This document shows positions 6,401-10,603 of a stretch of 10,603 nt of DNA, piece after piece; position 1 is the stretch's first letter; each line of letters starts with the position of its first letter. Below the pieces are notes generated by a model. That model was not told the origin of the DNA. It did not search any database and saw only the letters and a list, made by a program, of their open reading frames with translations. Source of the DNA: Chitinophagaceae bacterium (GTDB lineage: Bacteria; Bacteroidota; Bacteroidia; Chitinophagales; Chitinophagaceae); the NCBI GenBank assembly GCA_003167015.1, contig PMUF01000089.1:1-10603 (forward strand), read 5' to 3'. The position numbers were made by a program, and so were the translations under genes.

Positions 6401-9400
6401 ATGCGGAAGAATCTTTTAGTAAAGAGGCCGGGATTTCTATCGGGAAATTTATATAGGCTGATATTGATCCTTGTATGGGCAAGTGTTGCAGACTTCAGCA
6501 GTGCCCAGATTATACACAGCGTTTCCCTGGATGCATTGGATATCAGCAAAATTTACCAGGGTATCGACCGGCCCAGGGATGTAGGACAGCGGGCCGGGAT
6601 CTCCATACGGGGGACAGGATTCCGGCAAGGCGTGCATACGCGGACGGATAGCAGGCTCTGCCTGGATCTGGATGGCCAGGTGCGTTCTTTCTCCGCTATG
6701 GTAGGTGTGGACGACCGATCGGCGGGGCGACGTGGCGGAGCAGGAGCGGCCGGCGGCGGAGTGGGGGCTACGGATGGCGTGCAATTTTTCGTCATCGGCG
6801 ATGGCGCGATCCTCTGGCAAAGCGGGATCATGACCGCATCGGATTCAGCCAGGCGCTGCCAGGTCCGTATCGACGGTGTAAAAAGCCTGCTGCTGGAAAT
6901 TTCCGGAGGCAATGGTCATGTACACGTAGACTGGGCGGATGCGCAGTTTTCGTACCGTGGCGCCCGGCCCAGAACAGCCTGGTCACCGGAAGACCTGGCC
7001 ACGAACAGGCATGTTCCCCAGCCTCCTGAGCCCCGCATCAATGGTGCATTGGCAGTCGGCATCCGGCCGGGTACGCCGTTGATCTACCCGGTGGCCGTTA
7101 CCGGCCGACGGCCACTAAGCATTACGGTGGAAGGATTGCCCGAAGGATTGCATTTTGACCGGGAAACCGGTATCATCAAAGGGATTCCGAAAAACAGAGG
7201 GGATTATAAAGTTAGATTGGAAGCAAGGAACAACGCAGGGACCTCCACACGCATCCTGAGGATTGCCGTAGGGGATACCCTGGCGTTGACTCCCCCCATG
7301 GGCTTTCTCTCCTGGAATGTGACGGAGGGGTCGATCAGCGCCACCGTACTGGAGGAAATGGCTGATGCCTTTGTGAAGTATGGATTAAGGGATGTCGGTT
7401 ATCAATACATCACAATGGACGATTGCTGGGCCGGCGGAAGGGACAAGGAAGGCAATATTTTTCCGGATACCGTCAGGTTCCCCGACGGTATGAAGCCCGT
7501 CAGCGATTATGTCCATGAAAAGGGCTTCAGGTTGGGTATCTATTCCAGTCCGGGCGCCGTGACCTGCGCAGGATATCCCGGGACGCTGGACCATGAAGCG
7601 CAGGATGCACATACCTGGGCATCCTGGGGCGTCGACTACCTGAAATATGATCTGTGCTACACGCCAAAGGAAAGAGCAAAGGACCTTTATGTTCAAATGG
7701 GCCGGTTGCTGGAAAAGTCGGGCCGTTCGATGACATATGCGCTGGGCGCAGGATACGAAGGCCCCGGATGGGGCGGGGAGGCCCGCGCGCAGGTATGGAG
7801 GACCGGGGTAGATATCAGGGACCAGTGGCATATGGACCAGAAATGTGGTATTATCGACTGTTTTGACGATCAGGCGTCATTCGCGCGCTATCGCCACCCC
7901 GGCGCCTGGAATGACCCCGATATGCTGCTGGCCGGCATTTACGGGAAGGGCGCTTCTGCGAATGACCTGGGCGCCAAAGGATGCAATGACACGGAATACC
8001 AGAGCCAGATGAGTTTATGGTCGCTGCTCAGCGCACCCCTCTTCGTATCCGCTGACGTCCGTCATATCCGGCCGTCGGCCTTGAAGATACTGACCAATCC
8101 GGAAGTCATCGACGTGGACCAGGATATACTGGGAAATACGCCGGTCCGGCATGGCCCCGCGGGAGACCTGGAAATCTGGGTCAAACAGATGGCGGACGGT
8201 TCCAAAACGATCGGCCTCCTTAACCGGGGGGATTCCACGGCCGTGATGACCGTCCATTGGGCGGATATAGGGTTGACCGGGAAACAGAAAGCCCGCGATC
8301 TGTGGTTGAGAAAGGACATAGGATGGCTGGCTGACGGCTATTCGGCCACGGTCGCCGGTCATGGGGTCGTGTTGATCAGGGTGTATCCGGAGAGCACGGA
8401 GCGGCCGGTAGTGCGCCGCCGCCTGAACTTTGACGATGGCTGGAAATTTCACCTCGGCAATGCCCGTGATCCGGCGCAGGATTTCGACTATGGCCTGGCC
8501 AATATCTTTTCCAAATCGGGTGATGCGGGAAAAACCTGCGCTTCGCCCGGTTTCAACGACAGCACCTGGCCGTCCGTCCGGCTGCCCCACGACTGGGTGG
8601 TGGAGCTTCCCTTTGTGGACAAGCCGGATAATGATCTGGAGGCGCATGGGTTCAAGCCTGTAGGACCCCTGTTCCCCGAGAACAGCATCGGGTGGTACCG
8701 TAAAACGTTTACTCCGGACCGGGCGGATTCGGGCAGGCGTTTTGTCATCGGCTTCGACGGCATTTATAGGGACAGCAAGGTTTGGATCAACGGCTATTAC
8801 CTGGGCAGTAACCTGAGCGGGTACATGGGGGTATCCTTTGACATCACCGACTTTCTGCATTTCAATGAAAAGAATGTGATCGTCGTAAGGGCCGATGCCA
8901 GCCAGTATGAGGGATGGTTCTATGAGGGAGCGGGCATTTACCGGCATGCATGGCTGAACATTTATAGCAACCTGCATATAGAGCCGGAGGGCGGGATCTT
9001 CGTGCATACCGAGGCTTCCGCCGCGGGAGCGTGGGCACATATCGATGCGACCCTGGACAACAAGGGTCTCCGGCCAGCTCGCGTGATGGTGTATAGTTAC
9101 CTGACGGACCGCGAAGGAAACATCCTCGCAAAGGCAAAACCAATACCGGTGGAGGTTTCCGTGGACGGAAAGCAAACGACCCGACAGACCATTTCCCTTC
9201 CCCATCCGCGCTGGTGGAATCCCGATGACCCCTATCTCTACCGGGCGGTGGTACTGTTGAAGTCTGGCGGGGCGGTGATCGACAGTGTGAAGATTTTATT
9301 CGGTGTCCGTACCATTTCCATGAGTCCGGACAAGGGTCTGTTCCTTAACGGCCGGCCCCTGAAGATACAAGGCGTTTGCTGTCACCAGGACCATGCCGGT

Positions 9401-10603
9401 GTGGGCGCCGCTTTACCGGACTATCTGCAATATTATCGCACCCGGCTGTTGAAGGAGGCAGGCGTGAATGCCTACCGGACGGGCGCCAACCCGCCGACGC
9501 CGGAAGAGCTGGATGCCTGCGACAGCCTCGGCCTGCTGGTGCTGGATGAAACGCGCCTCCTGAACAGCGGCGCTGAGTATGAAGATGAATTCAGGAAACT
9601 GATATTGCGGGACCGGAACCACGCTTCGGTGTTCATGTGGTCTCTGGGGAATGAAGAATTTATGGAGCAGACAACGGATATCGGCAAAAGGATCGCGCAG
9701 AACCAGGTGCTGCTGGCCGCGCAATTGGATCCGACCAGGCTTTGCACGGCGGCCGTCAGTTCCGGAAGCATCTACCACGGGGTGAATGAGGTCCTGCCCG
9801 TGCGCGGGTCCAACTATAACCTTGGCGAACTGGACAAGTACCACCGGGAGCATCCCGGTCAACCCTTTATCGGCACGGAAGTGGGCAGCACGGTGACGAG
9901 CAGGGGAATGTATGCCGCGGACAAGGAGCGGGGATATGTTCCCGACTACGACAGCGCCTATCCTTCCTGGGCCTCTACCGCTGAAAAATGGTGGACGATG
10001 GCTGCTGAAAGACCCTGGTTGATGGGCGGTTTCGTATGGTCGGGATTCGATTACAGGGGCGAGCCCACGCCCTATAGCTGGCCCGATATCAACTCTCATT
10101 TCGGGATCATGGATATGTGCGGGTTTCCCAAGAACATCTATTACTACTACCAGTCCTGGTGGACGGACAAGGACGTATTGCATATTGCGCCGCACTGGAA
10201 CTGGAAGGGTAAGGAAGGGCAGCCCGTGGTCGTATGGGTCAATACCAATGCGGATAATGTCGAGTTGTTCCTGAACGGCAGGAGCCTGGGCAAAAAGAAT
10301 ATGCCCCGCAATGGCCACCTGGAATGGGTCGTCGACTACGCTCCCGGCAAGCTGGAGGCCATTGCTTTCAAGAAGGGCCGGGAACTCAGGGCGTCCGTGC
10401 AGACAACGGGGCGGCCGGTGTCCATCGTGCTGAGGGCCGAGGGAGTTGACGCGGCTGTCGTCAACGTCAGCGTCGTGGACAAGGATGGTCTGGAGGTGCC
10501 GGATGCCGGAGAGCTGGTGCATTTCTCGGTTTCGGGCAATGCAAGTATCGTCGGGGTCGGCAATGGTGATCCCGCGAGCCTTTTCTTCCGGCGCGTTGTC
10601 GAT
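6401..10603 (+). CDS. Fused NPCBM-Ig-GH27 alpha-galactosidase-like / GH2 beta-galactosidase-like enzyme (3' end outside window)
   Basis: One uninterrupted frame of 1401 codons, checked line by line, with no stop to the right edge. Domains: signal peptide (LILILVWASVADFSSA, cut before Gln36); NPCBM-like module 37-187 ending HVHVDWADAQFSYRG; putative Ig domain about 210-290 (EPRING, EGLPEGLHFDRETGIIKG); GH27 barrel from TPPMGFLSWN (297) with MDDCW (339), nucleophile Asp417 in DYLKYDLC, acid/base Asp471 in WRTGVDIRDQW, and WNDPDML (503); and a beta-sandwich to about 663. After a linker of only about 8 residues, the GH2 part begins at RRRLNFDDGWKFHLG (672). It continues with a sugar-binding domain (YEGWFYEGAGIYRH), an Ig-like domain, and a barrel from about 968 with acid/base Glu1085 (WSLGNEE), nucleophile Glu1160 (FIGTEVGS) and GGFVWSGFDYRGEPTPY. 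DUF4982-like sequence (VELFLNGRSLGKK) and the start of a further C-terminal domain follow. The GH2 half has no start or signal peptide of its own, so it would be exported as one enzyme. Ordered removal of alpha- and beta-galactosyl groups is inferred. Confidence 0.9.
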   Translation, partial: MRKNLLVKRPGFLSGNLYRLILILVWASVADFSSAQIIHSVSLDALDISKIYQGIDRPRDVGQRAGISIRGTGFRQGVHTRTDSRLCLDLDGQVRSFSAMVGVDDRSAGRRGGAGAAGGGVGATDGVQFFVIGDGAILWQSGIMTASDSARRCQVRIDGVKSLLLEISGGNGHVHVDWADAQFSYRGARPRTAWSPEDLATNRHVPQPPEPRINGALAVGIRPGTPLIYPVAVTGRRPLSITVEGLPEGLHFDRETGIIKGIPKNRGDYKVRLEARNNAGTSTRILRIAVGDTLALTPPMGFLSWNVTEGSISATVLEEMADAFVKYGLRDVGYQYITMDDCWAGGRDKEGNIFPDTVRFPDGMKPVSDYVHEKGFRLGIYSSPGAVTCAGYPGTLDHEAQDAHTWASWGVDYLKYDLCYTPKERAKDLYVQMGRLLEKSGRSMTYALGAGYEGPGWGGEARAQVWRTGVDIRDQWHMDQKCGIIDCFDDQASFARYRHPGAWNDPDMLLAGIYGKGASANDLGAKGCNDTEYQSQMSLWSLLSAPLFVSADVRHIRPSALKILTNPEVIDVDQDILGNTPVRHGPAGDLEIWVKQMADGSKTIGLLNRGDSTAVMTVHWADIGLTGKQKARDLWLRKDIGWLADGYSATVAGHGVVLIRVYPESTERPVVRRRLNFDDGWKFHLGNARDPAQDFDYGLANIFSKSGDAGKTCASPGFNDSTWPSVRLPHDWVVELPFVDKPDNDLEAHGFKPVGPLFPENSIGWYRKTFTPDRADSGRRFVIGFDGIYRDSKVWINGYYLGSNLSGYMGVSFDITDFLHFNEKNVIVVRADASQYEGWFYEGAGIYRHAWLNIYSNLHIEPEGGIFVHTEASAAGAWAHIDATLDNKGLRPARVMVYSYLTDREGNILAKAKPIPVEVSVDGKQTTRQTISLPHPRWWNPDDPYLYRAVVLLKSGGAVIDSVKILFGVRTISMSPDKGLFLNGRPLKIQGVCCHQDHAGVGAALPDYLQYYRTRLLKEAGVNAYRTGANPPTPEELDACDSLGLLVLDETRLLNSGAEYEDEFRKLILRDRNHASVFMWSLGNEEFMEQTTDIGKRIAQNQVLLAAQLDPTRLCTAAVSSGSIYHGVNEVLPVRGSNYNLGELDKYHREHPGQPFIGTEVGSTVTSRGMYAADKERGYVPDYDSAYPSWASTAEKWWTMAAERPWLMGGFVWSGFDYRGEPTPYSWPDINSHFGIMDMCGFPKNIYYYYQSWWTDKDVLHIAPHWNWKGKEGQPVVVWVNTNADNVELFLNGRSLGKKNMPRNGHLEWVVDYAPGKLEAIAFKKGRELRASVQTTGRPVSIVLRAEGVDAAVVNVSVVDKDGLEVPDAGELVHFSVSGNASIVGVGNGDPASLFFRRVVD

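Noticed and set aside
6337..6456. A second open frame overlapping the end of the GH35 gene, which could mean a frameshifted longer C-terminus (…AFKGIDLNSEILKD…)
   Set aside because: The annotated GH35 frame already ends close to where relatives end (IKVVPQYRICV). No plausible slippery heptamer is seen at the GGGGG run (6352-6356), and the overlap would run into the fusion gene's start. Probably chance.
8402..8470. A separate start codon for the GH2 half (for example GTG at 8411), making two genes instead of a fusion
   Set aside because: No stop precedes it in frame, and no signal peptide follows. An independently translated product would remain in the cytoplasm, unlike its usual exported relatives.
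8015..9205. A 396-codon open frame on the - strand opposite the GH27/GH2 junction
   Set aside because: It is the shadow of a coding frame with clear GH27 and GH2 motifs. The antisense translation has no recognisable motif.
9413..10522. A 369-codon open frame on the - strand opposite the GH2 barrel
   Set aside because: It is antisense to conserved GH2 catalytic motifs and is a composition-driven shadow.

Overview
The window looks like part of a glycan-utilisation locus (PUL) from a Bacteroidota bacterium. The evidence is a SusC-type outer-membrane receptor followed by a SusD-type lipoprotein, a DUF5018-like surface lipoprotein, and secreted glycosidases with no Shine-Dalgarno site clearly required. 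The flanking genes are GC-rich for this phylum (roughly 55-70% in sampled lines), which would suit a soil- or plant-associated Chitinophagaceae-like lineage. That placement is inference. Every gene I can support is on the + strand.

Layout: (1) 1-1433, the C-terminal 476 codons of a SusC-like TonB-dependent receptor, open at the 5' edge. (2) 1474-3369, its SusD-like partner lipoprotein. (3) 3407-3910, a small surface lipoprotein of the DUF5018-related type. (4) 3911-4066, a spacer whose centre (3952-4032) can fold into a compact three-way junction. (5) 4067-6379, a secreted GH35-type beta-galactosidase. (6) 6401 to the right edge, one uninterrupted reading frame of at least 1401 codons that joins a complete NPCBM/Ig/GH27 alpha-galactosidase-like enzyme to a GH2 beta-galactosidase-like enzyme. 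No stretch over 300 bases lacks a gene.

Likely joint role: SusD and the small lipoprotein capture a galactose-bearing glycan at the cell surface and SusC imports the fragments. GH35, GH27 and GH2 activities would remove beta- and alpha-linked terminal galactose (or related sugars). The polysaccharide cannot be named from this window.

The most notable points are the GH27-GH2 fusion, which keeps both sets of catalytic residues; the low GC (about 40%) of the GH35 gene and the first ~80 bases of the fusion gene inside a GC-rich locus, which suggests separate acquisition; and the three-stem intergenic element exactly at that junction.
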